This document shows positions 11,359 to 22,456 of a stretch of DNA of 64,000 nucleotides, one piece after another. Numbering within the stretch: the stretch's first letter is position 1; each line of letters opens with the position of its first letter. The position numbers and the translations under genes were made by a program. Origin of the DNA: Pseudisothecium myosuroides (Eukaryota; Streptophyta; Bryopsida; Hypnales; Lembophyllaceae); the NCBI GenBank assembly GCA_951799445.1, contig OX637290.1:21632987-21696986 (forward strand), read 5' to 3'. The notes under the pieces are model-generated. The model ran no database searches. It was not told where the DNA came from and worked only from the letters and a program-made list of their open reading frames with translations.

Positions 11359-14060
11359 GAGATTGAGGCTATTGAAGGAAGGAAGTATGTTTCCTGTGCG
11401 TACTGGTCTCTTGGCCAGGTGATTGTCGAAGCCAATTTTCCCTTCACAAATTCATTTCTGTGCACAATTTTTTTAGTTCCCTGCACAACCTCTCCCTTTG
11501 GATAAGTCTTTTCTTGGAACGAGTTGTGTCCCTCTATCGTTTGGAATTTTTTTTCACGTTTTAGCTATTAATTATTTTTTCATTTAAATTTACGTTCCGC
11601 AGTCTGCCTTAACACTTTTGGGCGTGCATGATCATGTGTATGGCAGAATTTGGTGTTTGCTGTAACCTTGCTTCTGGTAGAGTTGGTCGTACCAATTAGT
11701 TGCGTGAATAAATGGTGCTTTTCTGTGTCTTTTGGTTGTAACAGGAGGTCATGATTAGCACACAAGTGAGCTTTTGCAAAACCCTTCCGCTTGAACAGTG
11801 CAGTGTTGCGATTTGCAACTTTCAGCATTTACTTTAAACTCTGAAAGTCCATTCTTGGCAAGTAGTGATGCCGGCAATCTGGAGTTTTACATGGTGGTGT
11901 GACGGAAGTTGGATACCAACTTATGGAGCTTCTGAAGGTTTCTAAAGATTGCCAACCACAGATTATCTTACATCCATGATTTTAGATGTGCCAATGTAGA
12001 ATGCCAATGTAAGGCTGTTCAACATTTAAATATCTTGGACAATCCTGTATTTGCGTTCTATAATGAAGGCATTCACTACATTTTGACAAAATTGGGGTCA
12101 CAGTTGGCTTTACAACAACCTACCTTATATGGTAGTACAATGTGCATAACATTTTTCAAAATAGCCTCCAAACTAATGTAGAATTCCAATCATAACTATG
12201 TATGACAGTTTATTGTATATTGGGATAAAAAAAGGTTTGACACCCCCTTTTGTTTCTTGTATAAACATCCTATTTTCATATGTAATTGTATTAAATTTTT
12301 ATGGAATTCTTACACCATAACATTCTTAAGTATCATGATCAATTATACCAAATTTCTATTTCAAAAAAGTCAAAGTCTACTTTTGGAGACTTTTGTAAAT
12401 GAAATTTCATACTTTTATATATTTGTTTTGTTGAAGTGTTGCTCTAAGTGGGGGAAAAGAAGCACCACTTGGATCCTTGATGGTACACCCTAGCATCAAT
12501 GGCTCTAGAATTTGTACTTCTTTGCTTATGTGGATGCCAAAATATTTCTCTCATTCTTTTGCATCCATTCAAACTTTTTAGTAGGATTGTGTGCCTATTT
12601 TGAGGACATAGTGTAATCCTTTGGAAACTCTTTTGGATTGTATACTTCCTCATTTCACACAAGACTCAATTTTTTAAATTTCAAAGAAAATTCAAATATG
12701 TCATATGAGCCTCATAAGAATAGTTGGATGATTAGTGTATTACCATAACCAAATATTAGGTTTGTCAAAAAAATGTTTTAGAATCAGGTGTTGAAATTAT
12801 TGGAAAATTATTCTCTTCCAAAATTTGTTCAAAAGAATTACACTCTTTATAGGTGATTTCAAGGTATACAAGGAATATTCAAAATAATGAACTCAACTTT
12901 GGGGAAGATATTAATTATTTGCAACAAATACAATGAACTTGCTATTTAGCTACAAATATTACTCTATAACAAAGATTGAATGGAAGGAATTACATATCCT
13001 AGGTGGTTAAAATTATTTTCTTACATCCATCACCTTTTTTTGGACACTTTGACCTTTAAAAATATAAATAAAACTTCACATATGAAAAGCCATCAAATTT
13101 AATTGTTAAATTGTAATAAAAAAAAATTTAAGCATGATAATGGTGAATTGACTTATAGAGTATTTTTTGAGTGTCAAAATCAAAATTATTGCATGAAATA
13201 TTGTAATGTTGTTCTTCATTGTAAGCTACTTGTGCCCAAAAAGTAATTTTGAATTATTTGATTTTTTTTTACAACACCATAGTTATCAATTTATGAAATT
13301 TTACAAATTCACAATCAATATATACTATATACAATATAAACATAAAACTAAAACTTGTAAATTTTATTTGATGTTTGATTATGTAGCCATAGCCAACAAA
13401 AGAGCTAATTCCTAAGCGCTCCAAAGCTCATATTCTAAACAATGAATCGAGTACTTTAAGGCAATGTTTTGTCTAAACAACTTCACATTTATGCAAAGTG
13501 ATACTTGAATCTTTTAAAGACAACCTTCCATTATGACCAATTTGATGAAATTAAAGTAAAGAAAATATTTGTTTGATGATATAAACAAGAATGTGCAAAA
13601 ATATTCTTGAAAAGGTCTTTGATTTTAAAGGGAATACCTCTAGACGCTCTAATTTCTATATTTAGGATCATGAACAAAATTCTTCAAATCAATGTTTCGT
13701 ATATACACCTTCCCATTCATCCAAAGTACTACTTGAATCTTTAAATCCAAAAGGACATCGAGGCCAAAAAGTGGTCAATAGATAACTTTCAAGAAATAAC
13801 AAATGCACCTATCAAGTCATAAATTGCATCATTTTTGGCAAAGTACCTTGGTGATAGGTCTCGTACTTTCAAAATTAACCCTAGAAGACTGCTCCGGACA
13901 CTAAATGTTCGATGGATGATAGAGAATCCTACTATGTATATGTTCAATAGAAATGAAAATGTACGGTCAATAGAAATGTATAAGTTCATCCTTGAAATTT
14001 GTATGAAAAAGGAAGGTCTTGCATAGTAATTTGACCTCGAAAGAATGCTCTTGGGTATTT
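11359..14060. other. Intergenic region after the RUG3-like gene
   Basis: The first few hundred bases are the probable 3' UTR and flank. The rest is AT-rich and I find no gene. Sequence around 13905-14060 resembles 31235-31370 (shared GATGGATGATAGAGAATC and TAGTA-TTGAC words), so it is dispersed repeat. Confidence 0.5.
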
Positions 14061-14064
14061 TTAA

Positions 14065-14985
14065 CCCCTAAAGGCCCAAAGTCCCCTCGGGGGACACTTT
14101 GGATTTTGAGCAGGCTCGTGCGACCTGAAATTTCAACCTGATTTTTTGAAACTTTTTTTGAAGATAAGAAATCACATTAGCTTTCCAAAAAAAAATATAT
14201 TTTTTCAATTGGTGCTCGGGAAAAAAAGTTATGCCGCCCGAAGTCAAATAAGCAGTTCACTGGGCAGAAAAAAAACTTTTAAAAATTGAATTTTATATAT
14301 TTATTTATTTATTTTTCAAAGATCATGTTTTTGTCTATATTTGAAGCTTTGATTCATTCTAATTGGACTCAGAATGAGAAAGTTATGGACAATCTTGTTT
14401 TTCGGGCAATCTAAGCGTCTTCTTCAAAAAATAACTTATAAAATTCATTTTTGAATGCAATTTTCGAAATTTTTCAATTTTTTTTTTTTGAAAAGGTTAA
14501 GTTTGTTTGCAAGAACAATCCCACCATTGGGATTATGGTTTTTTAATTCCATCTAAGAGCTATTGAAGATTTAGTGTTTTGTTCAATTTTGGACCTACTT
14601 CTACTTAACAATTTTTTTATATGTGAAAATCAAGTTTTGACATTCTGAAATTTTTTTTTCCGACTCTCAACTCAAATGTTCAACATAAAAAATTTTAACT
14701 TTATGGTGTGTAGTGCAAAAAAAATCCACAAATGGCCGTCAAAGTCATTTGAAATTGCAATCCAGAGTTCAAAAAAACTTCTTTTTCCAACTTCAAACGC
14801 TAATATCTTCCAATCCGTACAGTCAAACTTCATGAAATCTTTTCCACGTGATTTGAGACAAGTGAAGTACAAGATCCTAAGGTTAGATTCTAAAAAAAAA
14901 GTTTTTTTGGTTTAGGGAGTGATTGCAACAGAAATGGCAGTTTTCAGTGGTTTCGGAGCCAGAAAATGCCTTGGGCCTTTCGGGG
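14065..14985 (+). mobile_element. TTAA-flanked TIR element (E2), intact copy
   Basis: It lies between TTAA at 14061-14064 and 14986-14989. Termini CCCCTAAAGGCCCAAAG and TTGGGCCTTTCGGGG are inverted, and the element is 921 bp. The interior is AT-rich and non-coding. It aligns with E5 (50248-51185) in the same orientation, with E3 (31840-33681) inverted, and partly with E9. This is the best reference copy of the subfamily with GTCCCCT-GGGGGAC next to the left end. Confidence 0.7.
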
Positions 14986-14989
14986 TTAA

Positions 14990-16357
14990 ACAAATGATTC
15001 ACACGGTACTCCAAAAGGATGATTTCCACAGTGACCAACCCGTCCTTCTAGGATTGATTCTTTTTGACAAATTTGATATTTTTGAGGTAAATAATACAAT
15101 TGTACAAAAGATATTCCCCCAAATATACAAAGAGTTAAAACCTAAAAAAAGAGTTAACTCCAACATCTGTAAACTGGCTTTCATCATGTTTTGGGGGAAG
15201 CGGAAGGCACAAGCAAAGAGTGTGAGATGTCTTGGAGAGCAAGCTTGGAGGCCAAGTGTCATGTCACCTACAAGAGAACGGTAATTCATTCTCAAGGCGG
15301 CTTAGTGAGTTCGTTATGATCCGCTCAGGAATGCCGTAGCCAGGAACCCTAAAACGTTTTGCATCATTTTCAGGTGATTTGCTGCCCACGAATTTGGTTA
15401 TTCCACTTGCTCATGATCAGCGTCTCTGTTTCGATTTTACGGTTTCGGTCTTTCAAACCGAGAATCTCGTCTTCATGGTCGTAATGAAACTGAGATCAGT
15501 CTTGACGGTGTTTCTTTGGTCCTGCATTTGGTATTAGGGTTTGGAATTGCGAGATTTCGGTACGAAGTTCTGATGATCAATGTACATCAATTCAGGAATT
15601 AATTAGCTCCTGCTGTGTGATCGCCGGTCTCTTACGGAATTTGATAACCTATTCATAATGCTGATATAGATCGCAGAGATGCTTGTGTGGACCCTTTCAC
15701 GTGACTAGAGGACCGTGTGATGTTTTCGCGCCGTTTGATTTTCATGTTACATTGCCTTGACTTTCGTAGTTTACATTTGCTGCGGGCATTGTGAATCTCC
15801 TGTGTTAAGTGACAGTGATTGCGGCATTTGGTTTCGAGTTTGACAGTTTTTATGCAATTTTCGACGTCATGGTGATGTGGACATGAGCGATGATGCAATG
15901 TGGAGGACGATAGATTACGCTTGTCATTGCTGTTTTCAATTCTTTTTGAATCATCGCTGGAGTTTATCAGTGTGTGGAGTACGCAGAGTCATACTTGTGG
16001 GATTTCAAGATTAGGGTTAGATTTGGATGTTTTGGGGACAGTGAAAGGCTCCTTGTACTCGCTTGCCGGATTTCCGGTTGAATTTCGGAGGAGTGGCATA
16101 CTCGGACGAGAGTACGAATTTTGACTGCTACGCTTCTAAGCTCAATGGCAGGGTTTAGGGTTTAGGGTGTGCGAAAGCTCTGCTGTAGATTGTTGTTTAT
16201 TGGCTGCATGTTTCTAAGGAATTTCAATCTGAGACAATCATTAGAGCCATGGGTTTAGTGTTTGCATATTCTTAATCCTCAGGAATGGAATGGAAGTGAG
16301 TGAGAGCGAGATAATTGAGTGTTCAAATTGTGGTGTGGTGATTTTTCAGGATTTAAA
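14990..16357 (+). other. Upstream region and 5' leader of the stomatin-like gene
   Basis: From about 15200 the base composition rises towards that of genes, but no frame has a recognisable product. A telo-box lies at 16150-16167. A good acceptor, TTTTTCAG, sits at 16342-16349, just before the ATG. A 5'-UTR intron is therefore likely, although I cannot place its donor. The transcript probably begins in this stretch. Confidence 0.45.
16150..16167 (+). promoter_or_regulatory. Telo-box (reverse orientation) near the stomatin-like gene
   Basis: AGGGTTTAGGGTTTAGGG contains two overlapping TTAGGGTTT telo-boxes about 200 bp before the start codon, in the promoter or leader. Confidence 0.55.
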
Positions 16358-18425
16358 ATGGCGATGAGTAGCAAGGCGAAAGCCCTGGCGACAATTGGGT
16401 CGAGGGCACTGTCCATTTCCACGCGATCGGTTAGCCGCGGAGTTTCTCCGTATTTGCGGTCCCAGTCGGTCTTTTCAGGTCAAGAAGGTGGTAATTCGGT
16501 GATTAGAACTCTCGGAAACTTCTCGCCATTGCGAGGGTTTAGGAGCGGGAGAGGAGATGATCCTAGCTTTCGGTATGAGATGTCTCCGCCTACCAATTGG
16601 GGGGTGCGTATTGTGCCGGAGAAGAGCGCCTTCGTGATCGAGCGATTTGGGAAATATTTGAAGACACTGGGATCAGGTTTGTTGTCGACTAGAGTCTATT
16701 TCTGATTACGGACTCTTTCTGAAGCTCTTTAGATTTGTTGTAATTATTAATTTTTTTTAACGATATTATATGAAGTAATGTTTCGTTGATTGGGTTTGCA
16801 TGTTACGAGAATTTTGTTACTGAATGAAAGAATTGTTCATTGAGAGGAAGACATTTTCGTTTTCTGATCGCATAACCAAGTCATGCATTGATCGCATGCA
16901 TTTTAATTGAAGAGGCCATTTTGGTGAATCTAATTGGAAATACGTTGGGAGCAGGCATCCATGTCATGATACCTCTTGTCGACAGGATCGCTTATGTCCA
17001 TTCCTTGAAGGAGGAAGCCATTCCTATTCCGAACCAGACTGCTATTACGAAAGATAACGTCAGCATTTCAATTGATGGTGTTCTATACCTTAAGATAGTG
17101 GACCCTATCCGGGCTTCGTATGGAGTGGAAAATCCAATCTATGCTATCATTCAGGTATTTCGCTGTGCACCTTTTCGTTCTCTCTACAGGTATTTTTGAA
17201 GACTTGATGGATGTATCGATACCTGTCGTTTTCTGTCACCAAGTAGCCTCTGATGTTCTAGCTTAACTACCATACAGGCCTAATTACTTACACTTGTATC
17301 AGAATTACGAACCCGTGTGTCGGTAAATTTCCTCTCCTACTGTCTGAGTGCGATAGGTAGCTTCTCTCGAATGCTGTTTGGAGCTATATTTTAGGTGTTG
17401 TCTTTGACGTAGGCCTCGGTATCTTTGAACTTAAGAGCCACGACTTGCTCCTGATGACGGTCGTACATGTTGACTCCAGCTTGCTCAAACAACCATGCGT
17501 TCTGAGCTCGGAAAAATCACTCTCGACAAAACATTCGAGGAGAGAGACACACTGAATGAAAACATCGTGAAGTCCATCAACGAAGCTGCTACAGATTGGG
17601 GACTCCAGTGTTTGCGGTATGAGATTCGAGATATATCTCCACCTCCAGGTGTGAGGGCGGCTATGGAGATGCAGGCGGAGGCTGAGCGACGGAAGAGAGC
17701 ACAGGTGCTTGAGTCCGAAGGAGAGAGACAATCTCACATCAATATTGCTGACGGAAAAAAGAGTTCGGTTATTTTGGAATCCGAGGCAGCCATGATGGAC
17801 CAGGTAGGCGAGCCGTTCCAGATGCTCTCAACAGTGAGCAAAGTAACAAATCAGAAATTTCTGCTTATGTTATGCTAATCCCCAGTGGTTTATCTTAAGA
17901 GAATAGTTTCGAGAACGGTCTGCTCTTTGAAGAGATTGAATGCCGCATCTTAGTTTGACATGTTTTATGCTTCATTTGGTTCAGGTGAACCGAGCCAAGG
18001 GAGAGGCGGAAGCTATTTTAGCCCGCGCTGAAGCAACTTCAAAGGGTATCCACTTGCTGTCGCATGCCATTCGTGCAGAGGGAGGGTCTGAGGCGGCATC
18101 TCTTCGTGTTGCAGAGCAGTACTTAAAGGCATTCAGTAACCTCGCGAAAGAAAGTACTACCATGCTCCTTCCCACTAGTGTTTCTGATCCAGCTGCTATG
18201 GTGGCTCAAGCGCTGTCAATCTACAAGGGAATTGTTGGAGTGGACGGTGTCTCAACGCGGATGTCGCCTGGTGCTGGACCTGCTCCAAAGGGTCTCCCTC
18301 CAGGTCCTTGGAAGCCCACGCCACTTGATTCTGAGAAAGAGAGGATAGGCCCGGATCCCGTACGAGCTGCAAAAGACAGGGAGCCCACGGTTGCCCGGAA
18401 CTTCTCTCTTCAAACTCCAGCTTAG
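16358..18425 (+). CDS. Stomatin-like protein (SPFH/band 7), predicted mitochondrial
   Basis: Four exons: 16358-16676, 16955-17154, 17480-17803 and 17985-18425. All introns are GT-AG, and the 1284-nt frame encodes 427 residues. The first 80 residues are rich in Ser and Arg with few acids, as in a mitochondrial presequence. From Trp81 the SPFH/band 7 domain reads [20 protein letters not shown], then [37 protein letters not shown] and [12 protein letters not shown] charged coiled-coil follows ([20 protein letters not shown]), then the [17 protein letters not shown] core typical of SLP2. Known SLP2/SLP1 proteins form membrane scaffolds in the mitochondrial inner membrane and support respiratory supercomplexes and proteases. 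The first ATG is used, and a second Met two codons on is an alternative. The Pro-rich C-terminus is variable in the family. Confidence 0.9.
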
Positions 18426-18907
18426 GGTCGTGCATCACTTCCCATGGAAATTCTCAGCAACATTGACTTGACCTTTTTTTTTCAAACTCCAGATGCAGTG
18501 AGCTCCTCCCTGAAAGATTGATTACCGAGAAAGTTTGGACTAGATTGGTGCTGGCTAGATTAGATGTTTCAAAGGAATGAGTTGCTAGGGTCATGCGGCA
18601 CGTTTCTGTTCAGGATTGTAGGCCGGTTTCTGCTTCTCTGTGGAAGTATGTCTTGGTTTCGACCTGAGATTTTTGTGCTTTGAGTAGGTGGTATCACCAC
18701 GGAGAACCTGAATTCTTTTTAGTAGCTGGATATCAGGGCCTATTTAGTATGGTCTGAACTATTTGTCACAGGGGCATACAATTCAACTCTGGTTGTAGTT
18801 GTGATGTTGTAACATTTGAGGTGTGCAATGGTGTTGTTGTTTGATTGGGCATCTTATTTCTCATGTTGGCTAATTATCCACCTATATTGAATAATCATTT
18901 CAATCTA

Positions 18908-19030
18908 GTGACCAAGAGTTGGAACTGATAATTCTCTTGGCTCTTGGTCACGAGCTGTGACCAAGAGCCAACATTGTCATCCATTGATCGCCTCCAATGA
19001 GGTGTAAAGTGAACTTAGGCTCTTGGTGTT
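18908..19030. repeat. Paired inverted-repeat motifs with a perfect hairpin
   Basis: TTGGCTCTTGGTCAC at 18937-18951 and GTGACCAAGAGCCAA at 18957-18971 form a perfect 15-bp stem with a 5-base loop. The same word occurs as GTGACCAAGAGTTGG at 18908-18922 and inverted again near 19016-19030. The alternating orientation suggests the ends of a small inverted-repeat element, or two of them head to head. Confidence 0.65.
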
Positions 19031-20289
19031 GAGGTTGAGCTTTCAAATAATTAAAAAAAATAAATAGATTTGATGATTTATTCTTCTCCTTTATTCATCT
19101 TCTCTCCCTTTTTCTCTCTCTTTTCTTCTCAACTCCTAATAAAATTTCAACAACTAGGATGCCAAGAAATAGGATATAAAGGAAACTTGTAACCACAAAG
19201 AGTTTTAAAATTTATTTTAAAAGTAATAGTCAATAGTATTAAAAAAATTACTATTTAAATGACCATGTCTAGATTAGTGTGTTTTTACAATGATTTTAGC
19301 ATTAAAAAAATTAAATATTAAAAAAATGATTTATCATTCTAAATATTAAAAAAAAATTGCACAAAAATTATAATTATTGTGAGAAAAAGATATTTCATGT
19401 AATAAAACAACAATACAATAGTAAAAATGGCATTCCAAGCAATAAATTGTTAGTAAATGGCAGTAATGACTAACAAAAATAGTCCAAGTAGCTTTGTTGG
19501 GATTTCCTTAAGTCCCTAAAAATTTAGTGAATATAAGTAATTGGCATCAATGACTAACAAAAATAAACCAAGTAGGTTTGTTGGAAAGTCCTTAATTCCC
19601 TAAAATTTTGGTGAGAGAACCTTTTGAGGTTGTCTTTCTGGAAAATATAGGTGACTATGAAACATTATCCATTTAGGACGTGTAGGAGTTCATGTCATTT
19701 AATCATTAGTCATTTTGAATCTTAGTTACTCTTCATTTATAAGGGCTAGTGTAAATTGAATTTGGACTTGTCCCTTCTTCTTTCCAATTACAATGCTCCA
19801 AATGCTTTGGCTCTAGTTCTCAGTCACGAGCGTGAAGGGCCTTTAGTTGCGCATATTATGAATCATTACATGCTTGCTTTGGTGAAATAGAAGGGAGAGA
19901 TGGGATAGAAGCTGGGGCTTGTCTCTCATCATGAATAGAGTTTTTTTTGCCCTTTCTTCTAGAAACAATCAATTGTAACTTCTATTGCAAAACATAAATT
20001 ATGATAATCAACGATAGAGTTCTTATGTGGACAACAAATATTTTCAGATGGATAATTAAAGTTATCAGGTGCTTGTATTGGAATAAAGGTCTAATCACGG
20101 TTCCTACAATTGAATTGTTAATGCTTTTTTTTAGATTTTGTTATCAGTTGAAAAAGGATTTATATTCTCTTATAATGAATTTTTAAGACTCCCTATGAAT
20201 AAACTATAAATTTTCAAAGTGTTAAAATAGTGACTATTTAATGTACATTTTAGACAAGATTTAGATGAGATGGTTTTGCAAACATGTCA

Positions 20290-20625
20290 CAATTAGGTAT
20301 GTACATCCATAATCATCACTCCCCAAAATGTGACACATACATTTTGGACCAAAATCAATACAAAAACCTAAATATTAATTGTACACAATCACAATATGAG
20401 AGCCTAGGAGAGTTTATAGTCAATTTTGGGTAGACCTATTAATAGCACTTTGAAATTTTATGACTCATTTATACAATGAGTCTTGAAAATGCATACTAAA
20501 GTGCGTTAGAATCCCCTTTCATTTGCCAATAAAATTCAATAAAAATGATTTATGTTTTGTAATAGTAGATATACTCAATTGCTATTACCAATAGAGTTGA
20601 TTATGGATGCACAATTCTTATTTTG
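20290..20625 (+). repeat. Dispersed repeat, copy 1
   Basis: The segment aligns with 46565-46920 in the same orientation (shared words such as TTGTACACA, TGCCAAT and GTAATAGTAG, in the same order). No ends or coding sequence are recognisable, so the class is unknown. Confidence 0.45.
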
Positions 20626-21711
20626 AAGTTTTAATTTTTAATTTTCTTTGGGCTAAATCAATCTTTAAAGAATTTGGTTTGTTCTACTTATCTATAAACA
20701 TAGTAGAGACCTAACACTTGCTTGTCTCTAGTACCATAGTTTATGGGTCTAGTAGAAAAATATCCTTCAAAAAATCAACTTTAAGTTCTTAATTTTGTAT
20801 TAAAAATAATACAATACCTTTCAATAGTAAAAGATATTTTAAAGAAGGATCTTTATGGATAGTTAGATGTTTTTGAAATCTAATCAACTAATTATGGTGT
20901 AGAATATTGTAGTGTACTTACAAATTTTACTTCCTTGGGCCGAATTAAATATGTTTTACAAATAATACAAATAGGCAAGTCTCAATTTTAGTAAATATTT
21001 TTAAGATTCATTTTGTTATGAAGGATTTTTTCTTAAATTTTGATATTTTTTTTACAGCTAATTTTACGCCAAATTGGTAGTAAACTATTGTAGCCCTATA
21101 CAATGATCCCATTGTAAATTGCAAAATTTACAAATCCATAAGATTTTTTTTTCTATACATGTAGATTTTTGTAATTGCAAAACACAACTTCTTCATAAAA
21201 AATAATTCATATAGAAATTGAGTATTTTGGTACAATAGTTTGGCCCTAAGTATCCAAGCTAAAATTTAAAAGTCTAATTTGAAAGATCAAATTCAACTAT
21301 ATAGTTGATTTCAAGATTTATTTATTTTTTCTAAAATGTGAGGTATAATTTCTTCTTTTTATTGGTACATTCACTATTCTTTTTTAAACTTTCAAATTTT
21401 TTTACAATTTTTATACAATTTTTTACAATTTTTATAGATATGGCCATAAATCTTTAAAGCTTAGCATTAAATTTTACAATATAGCATTTGAATTGAGTTG
21501 TGATAAATCTTTAAATGTCTAGCTACGAAGCCCAATATATTGTTAGGACATGGCATTGTGGATGCAGTTGACACAAAAGGAATATGAATTGAGGTCATAA
21601 GCAAAAAATATTTCTAATAGATGTCATGTTTTGGAGAAATTATTATTATTTTTGAATAAAAAAATTTGTTTGAAGACAATAGAAACCCTTTATTTTAAAG
21701 AATCTACCAAA

Positions 21712-22170
21712 TCACATTTTTCAACTTTTATTAATTATTTGGAGGGAATGTTCACTTTGACTAGTACACAAAATAGTGAAATTAGATTGCCTTAACAATT
21801 AGGTGCCTTACTCCAAGAAAGTTACTTTACAAGCCATCAAAGTCAACAAATACTTCTACAAATATTTTCTTTTGTACAAATGGAGGTTCATGAGTCCCAA
21901 TTACAACAAAACCTAATTCAAACGTAGTACATTCTTGTAAGGTAGGAGGTCCTTAAATGGAGCGGGTTCTAAATGCGTCCCCTGTCTAGGAAAGGGTGAC
22001 ATATTCTCTGAAAAATCTACTATTGTCATTGATGAGGTAGGTGGGCTTAAATGGTCCATTTAAGGACCTCTTACCTTACAATAATACGAAATATACATAT
22101 TGTGTCAAAAGTTGAGAAATTAGTATGGGGCAACCTATGATTTCACTATTTTGTGTAGACACAATATACA
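21712..22170. mobile_element. Inverted-repeat element with a second one nested in it
   Basis: CACAAAATAGTGAAAT (about 21767) is answered by ATTTCACTATTTTGTG (about 22140). TTTTTCAACTTTT near 21716 has an inverted counterpart in CAAAAGTTGAGAAA at 22106. The 145-bp element at 21936-22080 sits in the centre and inserted later. Confidence 0.5.
21936..22080. mobile_element. 145-bp MITE (family Z), copy 1
   Basis: Left end TGTAAGGTAGGAGGTCCTTA and right end TAAGGACCTCTTACCTTACA are inverted copies. A second member is at 57369-57511, and the same ends bound a larger structure at about 45952-46284. Confidence 0.7.
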
Positions 22171-22244
22171 TTAGGAAACCTTTTAGATACTTTGGGTAAC
22201 ACAAAAAAATATTGCACTCGGTACTGTAGTGTGGTCCAAACTAA

Positions 22245-22310
22245 TTAGGGTTTCGATGCATTAGAGTTTTACACCAGAGGTTTTAGGGTTTTAGGGCTTT
22301 TAGGGTTTTA
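22245..22310 (+). promoter_or_regulatory. Cluster of telo-boxes upstream of TSR1
   Basis: TTAGGGTTT occurs at about 22246 and at least twice within 22281-22310 (TTTTAGGGTTTTAGGG, TTTTAGGGTTTTA), all within 215 bp of the start codon. Telo-boxes are the hallmark of plant ribosomal-protein and ribosome-biogenesis promoters, which fits the product. Confidence 0.65.
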
Positions 22311-22456
22311 GAGCTCTGTCTCGAGCTCTTCGCGGTGCAGTGTCGCAGTGCAATTCCTCCCCTCTCCAGCTTGCCTTCCGCGATCATGCCGAGCCTCTCT
22401 ATCACAAACCGAGATTGCTGTTTCATCTAGTTCTCTTCTCTCTTCGGTCGGTCGTC

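Larger units (their letters stand above)
18426..21700. other. AT-rich intergenic region
   Basis: The first 400 bp are the probable 3' UTR of the stomatin-like gene. No other gene is seen. Repeats present include paired hairpins at 18908-19030, two tandem units of about 90 bp at 19449-19616 (shared ATGACTAACAAAAATA and TTTGTTGG words), and a dispersed repeat at 20290-20625 that recurs at 46565-46920. Confidence 0.55.

Noticed and set aside
14676..15284. Open frames within and just after element E2
   Set aside because: They follow AT-rich element sequence, differ between family copies and show no domain. No transposase motif such as DDD/DDE spacing is visible.
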